Source: Acidobacteriaceae bacterium (GTDB lineage: Bacteria; Acidobacteriota; Terriglobia; Bryobacterales; Bryobacteraceae). From it: a stretch of 64,000 bases of DNA. The number at the start of each line of letters is the position of its first letter. Position 1 is the first letter of the stretch. The notes under the pieces were generated by a model, which saw only the letters and a list, made by a program, of their open reading frames with translations, searched no databases and had not been told where the DNA came from. Below are positions 9,962-18,900 of the stretch, in pieces. Position numbers and translations under genes: made by a program. The stretch is taken from positions 62,001 to 126,000 of the forward strand of contig JAFAYL010000048.1 of assembly GCA_019240405.1 (NCBI GenBank). Direction: 5' to 3'.

Positions 9962-10275
9962 GCAACCTGGTTTGCGCCCGCCCCCTGGCCATAGCCTTGC
10001 ATTATCAGTTCTGATCGGTTATTTGTTTGATTTTACACTGAGTTTTTCGATTGCAAAGAGCCCGCCACAGGATAGGAAATTCCCGAATTGAAGGCAAGGT
10101 GTCCGGCTTTCCTGATCGCGTAATCCTTCAAGTTAATGTATCTTTCAAGGCTGTCCGCATCCGCACACCGCGATGCCAGTCCCGGCGAATCCAGTTTCGA
10201 CACAAAGCGCCCGGCACTTAAAAATCAAATACTTACATAAGTCCCGGACAAGGCCGGCGGCGTGCGCATAGAATC
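9962..10275. other. Intergenic region between divergent helicase and ADOP permease genes
   Basis: This stretch of about 314 bases has no plausible coding frame. It must hold the promoters of both divergent genes. An AT-richer core (10015-10055) faces the helicase gene. On the permease side there is an imperfect palindrome TGTCCGCATCCGCACA (10155-10170) and an A/T-rich tract near 10220-10240. No convincing -35/-10 pair or riboswitch was recognised. Confidence 0.4.
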
Positions 10276-10287
10276 TTGTCAGGCCGC

Positions 10288-12768
10288 ATGCTGCAAGCGC
10301 TCACTCAAGACATTCGCTTCGCTTTCCGCCAGTTCCGAAAGCGTCCCGGTTTCACAGCTCTCACGATCCTCATCCTCGCTCTGGGACTTGGCGCGAACAC
10401 AGCGATCTTCAGTATCGTGAATGCCTTTCTCCTACGCTCGCTTCCCTTTAAAGAACCCGACCGGCTGGTCGCGCTTTTCGAACGGAACGTCGTCAATTAC
10501 GACGAGCAGCGCAACTGGGTTGCACCGGCCAATTTCCTCGATTGGCAGAAGCTCTCCACTAGCTTCGAACAGATTGCCGCCTACGTGACTGGGAATTCCA
10601 ATCTATCTAGCTCGACAAACACTTTCGAACCCGAGCGTATCGACTTCTGCGCCTGCTCCGGTAACCTGTTTTCTACGCTGGGTGTTCCGCCCCTTCTTGG
10701 GCGCGACTTTCGTTCCGATGAAGATCGCTACGGCGCACCTCGTGTGGTCGCGATCAGCTATGGTCTTTGGCAGAGGCGATTCGGCGCAGCGCCAAACGTT
10801 ATAGGAAAAAGGGTCCGCATCGACAGCGAGGATTACCAAATCGTCGCCGTCATGCCTCGCGGTTTTGCATTTCCTTCTCGAACCATCGAAGCCTGGAGCC
10901 CGCTGCTCACCTTTCTGCCCCCTGAGCGCCAGAAGCGGCACGATACCCATTTCCTGCAGCCAATTGCCCGGTTAAAACCGGGTGTTTCGGTTGAAAAAGC
11001 CAGAGCCGAGATCGACGGCATCGCTGCGCGTTACAAGCGCACGCATCCTCAAGATGTGAGCGGTCGCGGAGGAAACGTTCTTCCGCTCCACGATTCGCTC
11101 GTCTGGGATGTGCGCACCTCGCTTTTACTATTACTCGGAGCAGTGGGCTGCGTCCTGCTGATCGCCTGCGTCAATGTAGCGAATCTCTTGCTGACGCGCG
11201 CGACGGGGCGGATTCGTGAAGTTTCCATTCGTGCAGCCGTAGGCGCAAGTCAAAACCGGATCATCTCCCAATTGCTGACTGAAAGCATTCTTCTGGCCCT
11301 CGCCGGCGGCGTTGTCGGTGTCTTCCTTGCCATCTCTATAACAGAAATCTTGATTTCCCATGCGCCGGGTGCAGACGCCATTCTTCCCGCGGGAAGACTC
11401 CCGCTCGATCCCATGGTCTTTCTGTTCGTGTTTTGCGTTTCGCTACTCACCGGCATTGCAGCGGGCCTTTATCCTGCAATTCAGTCTTCACGAACCGACC
11501 TCACGAACTCGCTGAAAGACAGCAGCCGCTCCGCAACTCCAACTCGATCTCACGGCCGGTTTAGAAGCATTCTAGTGACTGCAGAAGTCGCGCTTTCCAT
11601 GGTGCTTCTGGTCGCAGCGGGTCTTCTACTCCGGAGCTTCTCGCATCTTTATCGCGTGAATCCTGGCGTGCGCATTGATCACACGCTTACAATGGCCGTG
11701 TCTTTACCCGACGCAAGTTATCAAAAGCCGCCCAAGACCGCCGCATTTTTGACCCAGCTAACCGACCGCATTCAGACGATTCCGGGCATTAAATCTGCTG
11801 GTCTGACGACCTGTGCTCCCGTTTCCGGTCATTGTGACGATCTCGTCTTTCACATCGAGGGTGAGGAACTCCCGGCCGGCCAGATGAGAGACGCACTTGA
11901 TCGCGCCGCCGATCCGGGTTATTTCGCTGCCGTCGGACTTCCGCTCATCCGCGGGCGTCTCTTTTCACCCCAGGATGGAATCGGCTTCGATGAGAAGCAT
12001 CCCAAAATGGGCGCCGTCGTCATCAGCGCCTCCACGGCAAAGACATACTTTGCCCACGAGGACCCCATCGGCAGGCACATCTTCTTCGGGATCGACCTGG
12101 CTCGACAACAGCTCACCGGCACTCCTGTCCCGCGCTATGAAGTGGTCGGCATTGTCGGCGATACAGTCACAGATCTAGATCAGAAAATTAGACCCACTGT
12201 TTACTTGCCGATTTTGGACGGGCGCTGGAGCGAGTTCTACGTTGTGCTGCACACGGCCTTCGAACCGCATTCGGCAATTTCAGCAGCGCGAAAAGCCATC
12301 GACCAGCTCAACCCGGATCTCGCCGTCTATGATGTCCACACGATGGACGAGCTCATCGGGCAATCGGCTTCCGACCGACAATTCAGTATGCTTCTTTTCG
12401 GGTCTTTCGCGGGCCTAGCGGTGCTGCTTGCAGCGGTTGGCCTATATGGTGTTCTCTCGTACGCCGTCTCGCAGCGCAGAGGCGAAATTGGAATCCGAAT
12501 GGCTCTCGGTGCGAGTAATTCTGACGTCAGCCGTCTCGTGCTGAAACAAGGAATGACTCCAGCCCTCGCAGGCATCGTCATTGGCATTCTCGTTGCCCTC
12601 TTTGCGTCTCAACTTCTCAGAACTCTGCTCTTTGGCATTTCTCCAGTCGATCCCCTGACATTCGTCTTGGTACCTCCGCTATTGCTCGGAATCGCCGGAC
12701 TAGCCTGCTATATACCCGCTGTCCGCGCAGCCCGCATCGACCCGACCCTCGCGTTGCGCACAGAATAA
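10288..12768 (+). CDS. ADOP-family duplicated MacB/FtsX permease
   Basis: A permease of about 826 residues from ATG 10288; an in-frame TTG at 10276 would add four residues. The order is a short amphipathic N-terminus ([16 protein letters not shown]), TM1, a MacB-type periplasmic core (about 50-270) and a three-helix FtsX domain (about 280-405; [15 protein letters not shown]). A second copy of core plus FtsX follows (about 430-825), ending [10 protein letters not shown]. The internal duplication, with no ATPase gene attached, is the hallmark of acidobacterial duplicated orphan permeases. MacB-type proteins couple a cytoplasmic ATPase to extrusion of peptides or macrolides; for ADOP proteins the cargo is unknown. 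The gene is monocistronic here. Confidence 0.93.
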   Translation: MLQALTQDIRFAFRQFRKRPGFTALTILILALGLGANTAIFSIVNAFLLRSLPFKEPDRLVALFERNVVNYDEQRNWVAPANFLDWQKLSTSFEQIAAYVTGNSNLSSSTNTFEPERIDFCACSGNLFSTLGVPPLLGRDFRSDEDRYGAPRVVAISYGLWQRRFGAAPNVIGKRVRIDSEDYQIVAVMPRGFAFPSRTIEAWSPLLTFLPPERQKRHDTHFLQPIARLKPGVSVEKARAEIDGIAARYKRTHPQDVSGRGGNVLPLHDSLVWDVRTSLLLLLGAVGCVLLIACVNVANLLLTRATGRIREVSIRAAVGASQNRIISQLLTESILLALAGGVVGVFLAISITEILISHAPGADAILPAGRLPLDPMVFLFVFCVSLLTGIAAGLYPAIQSSRTDLTNSLKDSSRSATPTRSHGRFRSILVTAEVALSMVLLVAAGLLLRSFSHLYRVNPGVRIDHTLTMAVSLPDASYQKPPKTAAFLTQLTDRIQTIPGIKSAGLTTCAPVSGHCDDLVFHIEGEELPAGQMRDALDRAADPGYFAAVGLPLIRGRLFSPQDGIGFDEKHPKMGAVVISASTAKTYFAHEDPIGRHIFFGIDLARQQLTGTPVPRYEVVGIVGDTVTDLDQKIRPTVYLPILDGRWSEFYVVLHTAFEPHSAISAARKAIDQLNPDLAVYDVHTMDELIGQSASDRQFSMLLFGSFAGLAVLLAAVGLYGVLSYAVSQRRGEIGIRMALGASNSDVSRLVLKQGMTPALAGIVIGILVALFASQLLRTLLFGISPVDPLTFVLVPPLLLGIAGLACYIPAVRAARIDPTLALRTE

Positions 12769-12787
12769 TTTCCCTATCGATCTGCTA

Positions 12788-13186
12788 TTACCAAATTGTT
12801 TCGAATCCTGCCGCTTGGATGCGAGCGTCGCGAGTAATGAGTGGCACGCGGAGGCGGAGCGCGGTTGCGGCAATGATGCGGTCGGGCATATCGGGAATTG
12901 CATTTCGATTAATGCTCCTCAGCACGGTGGCAATGTGCAAATCAACCGCAACCACGGTGAATGCGGGATCCTTTCCTCCCAGTTCGTCCACAAACTTCTC
13001 GAAGGCGTTGCTTGGTATGCGCTCACGTTCAATAAGATAGACAATCTCGACGAGCGATATAGCGGAAATGTATGTTGGAGTGCCGTCAGCAGCGGCGGCA
13101 TCGATCAGCGAATAAGCCGTTTGTGAGAGCCTCTTTGAATCGAGCAGGTACCAAATAGCCGCGTGAGTGTCGACCACTGCAGACAT
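12788..13186 (-). CDS. PIN-domain toxin (VapC-like ribonuclease)
   Basis: A 132-residue single-domain PIN protein. The four acidic residues expected at the metal site are present: D6 (VVDTHAA), E47 (SLVEIVY), D102 (PDRIIAA) and D120 (ITRDARI). VapC-type toxins cleave tRNA or rRNA and are neutralised by the protein encoded just upstream. Its ATG shares one base with the antitoxin's stop (TGATG at 13186), the usual translational coupling of such modules. Length and motifs are normal, so the toxin is probably active. The RNA target cannot be read from sequence. Confidence 0.9.
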   Translation of the reverse strand: MSAVVDTHAAIWYLLDSKRLSQTAYSLIDAAAADGTPTYISAISLVEIVYLIERERIPSNAFEKFVDELGGKDPAFTVVAVDLHIATVLRSINRNAIPDMPDRIIAATALRLRVPLITRDARIQAAGFETIW

Positions 13187-13407
13187 CAGGAGATGTCTCG
13201 CGGAAAGTTACCCCACATCTCGCGGCGAGCGTCGGCAATGTCTTCTTCAGTGATTTCGATGTTGAGATTATTCCAAAGGCCCCGCAGACTGCGACGAGAC
13301 TTCCTCGCATTCCTGTCTTTCAGCAAACTCACGAAATCCAGCACCTCCTTCTGATTTTCAAGAGGCAAATCGCGAAGTTTTTGCAGGACCTGTTCTTCGA
13401 TCGACAT
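13186..13407 (-). CDS. Antitoxin of the PIN-domain toxin (DUF2281/VapB-like)
   Basis: A 73-residue acidic and basic helical protein. Its N-terminus (EEQVLQKLRDLPLENQKEVLDFV) resembles DUF2281-type antitoxins, in which a short helical segment is followed by a C-terminal toxin-binding tail (here WGNFPRDIS). It lies directly upstream of the PIN toxin with a TGATG stop/start overlap, so the two form a two-gene operon transcribed toward the ADOP gene. Such antitoxins usually also repress their own promoter, here expected in the 98 bases shared with mdh. The pairing is strongly supported by position; the fold is inferred. Confidence 0.8.
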   Translation of the reverse strand: MSIEEQVLQKLRDLPLENQKEVLDFVSLLKDRNARKSRRSLRGLWNNLNIEITEEDIADARREMWGNFPRDIS

Positions 13408-13466
13408 CTCGCTTCATCATACGACTTAGCCGACACCGAGCCGGAAAGCGTTAGCGCCCTAGATCC

Positions 13467-13480
13467 GTTGCTATACTGAG
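13467..13480 (+). promoter_or_regulatory. Possible -10 element upstream of mdh
   Basis: TATACT at 13472-13477 lies 29 bases before the mdh ATG, in a 98-base divergent intergenic region shared with the toxin-antitoxin operon. A weak TTAGCG at 13451 could be a poorly spaced -35. This is a visual match only. Confidence 0.3.
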
Positions 13481-13499
13481 CGGGTTTAATCGTCATTAA

Positions 13500-14441
<942 letters not shown>

Positions 14442-14493
14442 ATCCGCTGAAATAAGGTGGCGGGATTGCCTGACATCCGCTAATCTGACGGGC

Positions 14494-14973
14494 ATGGCGA
14501 CTGTCGATTCTGCCAAACGACCGAAGCCAGAGACGCCCGCCCCCATTCGTATCAACCCGAAGTACGCGTGTTTCCGAATGCGTCCAGCCCGTTCGGCAAT
14601 TCATCGCTGGGGTGTGTACGCCACCGAGTTCATCCCGGCTGGCAGAAAGGTGATCGAGTACACGGGAGAACGGATCAGCCGGCGCGAAACAAAACGCCGG
14701 GCCGAAGCGAGCCAATTTACTTATCTATTTACTTTGGACGCCTATTGGACCGTCGATGGCTCCGTTGGAGGCTCAGGCGCCGAGTACATCAATCACTCCT
14801 GCGACCCGAATCTCACCGCCCGAATCATCAAAGGTCATATCCTCTATATGAGTCTCCGCGACATCAAACGCGGGGAAGAGCTGACCGTCGACTATCATTT
14901 CGATAAGAAGGTGGACAAGGTCCCTTGTCACTGCGGGTCGGAAAAGTGCCGCGGCGTAATCAATGTTCTGTAA
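14494..14973 (+). CDS. SET-domain protein-lysine methyltransferase
   Basis: This 159-residue protein is essentially one SET domain. The AdoMet-binding GVYATEFIPAGRKVIEYTGE segment is near residues 43-62. The pseudoknot motif NHSCDPN is near 107, and EELTVDY near 130. A post-SET-like CHCGSEKCRG with three cysteines closes the protein. SET enzymes transfer methyl groups from AdoMet to lysine side chains. In bacteria the targets are rarely known and may include ribosomal or nucleoid proteins. All core motifs are intact, so activity is likely. It lies 52 bases after mdh and may be cotranscribed with it. The substrate is unknown. Confidence 0.9.
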   Translation: MATVDSAKRPKPETPAPIRINPKYACFRMRPARSAIHRWGVYATEFIPAGRKVIEYTGERISRRETKRRAEASQFTYLFTLDAYWTVDGSVGGSGAEYINHSCDPNLTARIIKGHILYMSLRDIKRGEELTVDYHFDKKVDKVPCHCGSEKCRGVINVL

Positions 14974-14981
14974 TCGGCGCG

Positions 14982-15509
14982 CTATGGCTGCACCTGTAAA
15001 AGATTCGTTACTTTGCTGACGCCATTTACTTGTCGCGCGGCATCTTCAGCGCGCTGTTTCTGATCGTCGGAAGACACCGTTCCCCGCAGCGTCACGTCGT
15101 GATCCGTTACATCGACATCGATATTCGTGATGGTGGAGGCCCCGAGATCAGCAACCAGCGCAGCTTTAACCTTCGCAATGATTCCTGCGCGATCAAGCTT
15201 CGCTGCCGCATCTCTTCCTGCAGTGCGCACCTCCTGGCGGGCGTTGTCTATTTTCTGACCCGCCGTCGCGCCGCCGCTTGGCTCGCTGCCCTGTAGCCCG
15301 CGCTCTACTTTTCGATTCAGGTCGTTCGCTTCCTGCTTGATCTCGTGCCCAAGCTTTCGTGCCTCTTGGCGCGCCCGCTCCGCCTCACGATGCGCCTTCT
15401 CTCGTGCCTCTTCGGCCCGTTGACGCGCCCGTTCCTTCTCGCTCCTATCACACCCCGCGAAAAATCCGAGAACGGCGGCGCACGCCAGAGACAACAGTCT
15501 TCGCCTCAT
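14982..15509 (-). CDS. BON-domain lipoprotein
   Basis: A 175-residue exported protein. The N-terminus is a lipoprotein signal ending in the lipobox FFAGC (Cys about 19). A strongly charged Arg/Glu/Ala-rich coiled coil follows (about 22-95). A C-terminal BON domain (about 105-175; IIAKVKAALVADLG, then VTLRGTVSSDDQKQRAEDAA) ends in VSKVTNLLQVQP. BON domains bind phospholipid surfaces, as in OsmY and the E. coli lipoprotein DolP, and often appear in envelope-stress proteins. The gene converges on the SET gene with 8 bases between stops. The exact role is unknown. Confidence 0.88.
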   Translation of the reverse strand: MRRRLLSLACAAVLGFFAGCDRSEKERARQRAEEAREKAHREAERARQEARKLGHEIKQEANDLNRKVERGLQGSEPSGGATAGQKIDNARQEVRTAGRDAAAKLDRAGIIAKVKAALVADLGASTITNIDVDVTDHDVTLRGTVSSDDQKQRAEDAARQVNGVSKVTNLLQVQP

Positions 15510-15641
15510 GAACCTATTCTCTTACCGCAATTCCGCTCGCCGCGCTTCGCGGAAGATTGGCCATTCTGACTGAGAGTAGTCTGAGCCTACCACCACTCAA
15601 CTCAAAGAGAGTCCCTGCCGATAAGGAGCCTAGGCAGAACA

Positions 15642-16313
15642 ATGGAGTTGAACCTCGTAAAAAATAAAAAGACCGTCTCGATCTGTGAGAGCCAGCCGCT
15701 CACGGTCAACGGATTGCAACATCTTCTTGAATCGACGGACGATTTAAAGTTTGGGTCCTCGCATTCCTCACCCGCCGAGTGGATGCTCAGTTCCAATGCG
15801 GAACACACTCACGTCCTGATCATTGACAAAGGTCTGGGAGCGAAAACCGTTCTCGATGCGCTCGGTCAAATGCCAGCCGACCATGGAACATCACGCTCCA
15901 CCGCGCCTTCGGTTGTCGTGTGGGGGATGTCGATTACCGAGGCCGAAGCTCTCCGCTTCCTGCAAACCGGCGCGAAAGGGATTCTCAGGAAGTCGGCTGA
16001 TGGGCCGACTGTTCTGGCGTGTTTGCGAGCCGTCGCTCAAGGGCGAAGCTGGATGCAAGATTCCGTGTTTCGCGAAGCCATAACGCCCGACGCCCAAATC
16101 AGGACTGACTTGACTCCCCGCGAGCACCAGGTCATGGAGCTCGTGGAGCAGGGCTTTAAAAACCGGGAAATCGCCCAAGAGCTTGGAATTAGGCCTGGAA
16201 CTGTCAAGATTCACTTGAAGCACATTTTTGAGAAAACTGGCGTCCACGGCCGGCACGGGCTCGCACTCAACGGCCTTCGACAGAAGGGCGTGATCTCGCT
16301 CTTGGCTTCCTAG
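15642..16313 (+). CDS. LuxR/NarL-type response regulator with a degenerate receiver
   Basis: A 223-residue protein. A receiver-like domain spans about 10-130, with a putative phospho-acceptor in HVLIIDKG (D62) and GILRKSA supplying the conserved lysine. A LuxR-type helix-turn-helix spans about 155-215 (LTPREHQVMELVEQG, then GTVKIHLKHIFEKTG). The acidic pair normally found after strand 1 is replaced by ICESQPL, so Mg-dependent phosphorylation may be weak or absent. No histidine kinase is adjacent. An AAGGAG ribosome-binding site lies at 15623-15628. It is an orphan transcription regulator with unknown targets. Confidence 0.88.
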   Translation: MELNLVKNKKTVSICESQPLTVNGLQHLLESTDDLKFGSSHSSPAEWMLSSNAEHTHVLIIDKGLGAKTVLDALGQMPADHGTSRSTAPSVVVWGMSITEAEALRFLQTGAKGILRKSADGPTVLACLRAVAQGRSWMQDSVFREAITPDAQIRTDLTPREHQVMELVEQGFKNREIAQELGIRPGTVKIHLKHIFEKTGVHGRHGLALNGLRQKGVISLLAS

Positions 16314-16383
16314 GAACCGCGCTAAACCTGGGACTTGACATTAGGCGAATAAAAGGCAAAGATAAACACGAGAGGCTACTCTC

Positions 16384-17355
16384 GTGGAGCAGCTCGTCCC
16401 TCTAGTCGGCATCGCGCGCTTAGCTGCCGAAGGCCACCTGCTCGCCGAAAAACGGCGAGTCGAGTACCGCACCCTGCCCACTCGCAAATGGCTGACCCGT
16501 TGCGACTCGCAGCGCGTTCCGTTTCATTGGTCCATCAATCCTTATCGTGGATGTGAATACGGCTGCAAATACTGCTACGCCCGCTTCACGCACGAGTTTC
16601 TCGAGCGGCGTTCCCCGGACGCTTTCGAGACCGAGATATACGCCAAGGATTGGAACGCTGCGGCTTTCCACGAAGAGCTCCGAAGCGTCAAGCCGGGCCA
16701 AATTATCGGTATCGGAACGGCTACAGATCCTTATCAGCCCGTTGAGCGCAAATTCAGGCTCACCCGCCAGACGATTGAGGCTCTGATGACGCTCCAGGGA
16801 ATCTCGATATTCATCACCACGAAGTCAAACTTGGTGACCAGCGACATCTCGCTGCTGAAGAAACTTCAAAAGCGGAATGAGGTAGGAGTCACGCTGACGG
16901 TCACCACCATGGATCGAGAGCTGGCCCGGTTGATCGAGCCGTACGCGCCTCGCCCGGATCTGCGCATGCAAGCCGTCGCCGAGCTCGCCGCATCAGGCAT
17001 TCCTGTTGGGGTGATCGCGAACCCCGTTCTTCCCCTCATCACTGACTCGGAAGAAAACCTGGAATCAGTTGCGCGAACAGCGAAAGCCGCAGGCGCATGT
17101 CAGTTCGGTGCCAACGTAGTCTTTCTAAAGACCGCCGCGCAGCGCGTCTTCTTTCCATTCCTCGCTGAGCGGTTCCCGCAACATCTCCGGCGCTACGAGC
17201 ACAATTTTGCTGCCGGAGCATACCTCAAAGGCAAATACCCGGAGCGAATCCGCGCGCTCGCGAACAGTATTCGGGAACGTGTCGGGATTCAATCGCGAGA
17301 TATGGAGAACATCACCGTGCCTGAGATTCCCGGTTCGCAAATGTTGCTTTTCTAG
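16384..17355 (+). CDS. Radical SAM protein, SPL-like (PA0069/Rv2578c group)
   Basis: A 323-residue protein with a GTG start. The iron-sulfur cluster cysteines are C57, C61 and C64 in GCEYGCKYCYARF, a CxxxCxxC radical SAM motif. NPYRGCEYGCKYCYAR and GIGTATDPYQPVE are typical of the spore-photoproduct-lyase-like family found widely outside spore formers. These proteins cleave AdoMet reductively; the reaction of this subgroup is not established and may concern nucleic acids. It lies 70 bases after the response regulator and 49 bases before the SDR gene, so cotranscription is possible. Confidence 0.88.
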   Translation: MEQLVPLVGIARLAAEGHLLAEKRRVEYRTLPTRKWLTRCDSQRVPFHWSINPYRGCEYGCKYCYARFTHEFLERRSPDAFETEIYAKDWNAAAFHEELRSVKPGQIIGIGTATDPYQPVERKFRLTRQTIEALMTLQGISIFITTKSNLVTSDISLLKKLQKRNEVGVTLTVTTMDRELARLIEPYAPRPDLRMQAVAELAASGIPVGVIANPVLPLITDSEENLESVARTAKAAGACQFGANVVFLKTAAQRVFFPFLAERFPQHLRRYEHNFAAGAYLKGKYPERIRALANSIRERVGIQSRDMENITVPEIPGSQMLLF

Positions 17356-17404
17356 CCGCGGCGTTCCGATCCGAACGTCTGCTATTCTGCCTCAAGACCG
17401 CGCC

Positions 17405-18223
17405 ATGAACATCTCTCTCTCGGGCAAAACAGCGATCGTCACTGGCGCGGGCCGGGGCATCGGGCGTGCCATTTCCAAAAGGCTCGGAGCATCGGGCGCT
17501 TCCGTCCTGCTCGTCGATATTGACGAATCAGTGTTGCAAGAAGCACAGAAAACTATCGAGAAAGCGAGTAGCATTTCCGGCGACCTCTCCCAGCCCGAAT
17601 TTCCGCAGCGCGCAGTAGACAAAGCCATCGCCGAGTTCGGATCGTTGGACATCATCGTGAATAACGCGGGCTACACCTGGGATAGCGTCATTCAAAAAAC
17701 CACCGACGAACAGTTCCAGGCCATGCTGGATATCCATGTCGTCGCGCCATTCCGCATTCTGCGTGCTGCCTCGCACTGGCTCCGCGAAACCGCTAAGAGA
17801 GAGACCGCAGAGGACGTGCGGGTCATGCGAAAGGTCGTTAACGTCACGTCCATTTCGGGTCTCGATGGGAATCCCGGACAAGCCGGTTACGCTTCAGGAA
17901 AAGCTGCAGTGGTCGGTCTCACAAAGACGCTCGCAAAGGAGTGGGGCCGCTACAACGTAACGGTGAACGCCGTCGGCTTCGGACTGATCGACACCCGGCT
18001 AATTAAGCCCATGGAAGACGCCGAAACTAATATTTCAATCGGAGGAAAACATGTTCACGTTGGAATGCAAGCGCAGGTCCGTGAACAGGTAACCAAGCAG
18101 ATTCCGCTCGGCAGGCTGGGCACGCCGGAAGATGCCGCGAACGCAGTCTTCTTCTTCTGCTCTCCGCTCTCGGATTACATCACCGGCGAAGTGCTCGTTT
18201 GTGGCGGCGGAATTCGCTTTTAG
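17405..18223 (+). CDS. Short-chain dehydrogenase/reductase (FabG-like)
   Basis: A 272-residue SDR starting at ATG 17405, where SLSGKTAIVTGAGRGIGRA gives the glycine-rich NAD(P) motif. NNAGY and the catalytic YASGK (Tyr-x3-Lys) with an upstream Ser in VTSISGL are all present. The C-terminus TGEVLVCGGGIRF is typical of FabG-like 3-oxoacyl reductases. An insertion around residues 120-140 (RETAKRETAEDVRVMRK) makes it slightly longer than FabG. The in-frame sequence before 17405 lacks SDR features. Its stop overlaps the convergent DedA gene by 4 bases. Substrate is unknown; a fatty acyl or sugar ketone is plausible. Confidence 0.88.
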   Translation: MNISLSGKTAIVTGAGRGIGRAISKRLGASGASVLLVDIDESVLQEAQKTIEKASSISGDLSQPEFPQRAVDKAIAEFGSLDIIVNNAGYTWDSVIQKTTDEQFQAMLDIHVVAPFRILRAASHWLRETAKRETAEDVRVMRKVVNVTSISGLDGNPGQAGYASGKAAVVGLTKTLAKEWGRYNVTVNAVGFGLIDTRLIKPMEDAETNISIGGKHVHVGMQAQVREQVTKQIPLGRLGTPEDAANAVFFFCSPLSDYITGEVLVCGGGIRF

Positions 18224-18891
18224 ACCGAGCCCGACTGGATCCTTGCCGCGGGAATCTTTCGACTCTTCACAATTTGCAGCGCGACTGGGACGAGCGAAAC
18301 CACAATGATCGCCAGCACCACCTTCTCGAAATTGTGGCGCACGAATGGAACATCGCCCAGCCGGTAACCCAGGGTGATCATCAATGCTACCCACCCGATC
18401 GCGCCCACCACATTGAATGTCAGAAACCGCAGATACCGCATCTTGCCCACACCCGCGATGAAGGCCGCGAAAGTCCGGATGATCGGAACGAATTTCGCGT
18501 AGATGATTGTCTTGCCGCCGTGGCGCTCGTAAAACGCGTGCGTCCGATCGACATATTCGCGGCGGAAAATGCGCGAATCGGGCTTCTTGAAAAGCCCATA
18601 GCCGAGCGTGGAACCTAGCAGAAAGCCGATGCCATCACCGAGCATTGACGCAAAGGCAAGCATCCCGATCATCGCGCCCACTTTTAGCTTGCCGGCGCCC
18701 GCAACAACGCCTACCGTGAACAACAACGAATCGCCGGGCAGAAAAAACCCAACCAGCAATCCGCTTTCGGCGAAGACAACGCCGAAGAGGACTGCATAGC
18801 CGATCCAACCCGTCATCACTGTCGATAGCAGGTGAATCAACTTATCAGGATCGGTGAGGCTTCTAAGGAACTCGAGAAAAGGGCCGAGCAA
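18220..18891 (-). CDS. DedA-family membrane protein (VTT domain)
   Basis: A 223-residue inner-membrane protein with about five hydrophobic segments. The DedA/VTT signature FFLPGDSLLFTVGV and FGRxF-like region (YAKFVPIIRTFAAFIAGVGKM) are present. DedA proteins are thought to flip or transport phospholipids and carrier lipids and support envelope homeostasis. The start is TTG 18891, backed by AAGGA 8 bases upstream inside the intergenic end of ppiD. It is 9 bases downstream of the PpiD-like gene, forming an operon. It overlaps the convergent SDR stop by 4 bases. Confidence 0.9.
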   Translation of the reverse strand: MLGPFLEFLRSLTDPDKLIHLLSTVMTGWIGYAVLFGVVFAESGLLVGFFLPGDSLLFTVGVVAGAGKLKVGAMIGMLAFASMLGDGIGFLLGSTLGYGLFKKPDSRIFRREYVDRTHAFYERHGGKTIIYAKFVPIIRTFAAFIAGVGKMRYLRFLTFNVVGAIGWVALMITLGYRLGDVPFVRHNFEKVVLAIIVVSLVPVALQIVKSRKIPAARIQSGSV

Positions 18892-18900
18892 CTGCCGTCC

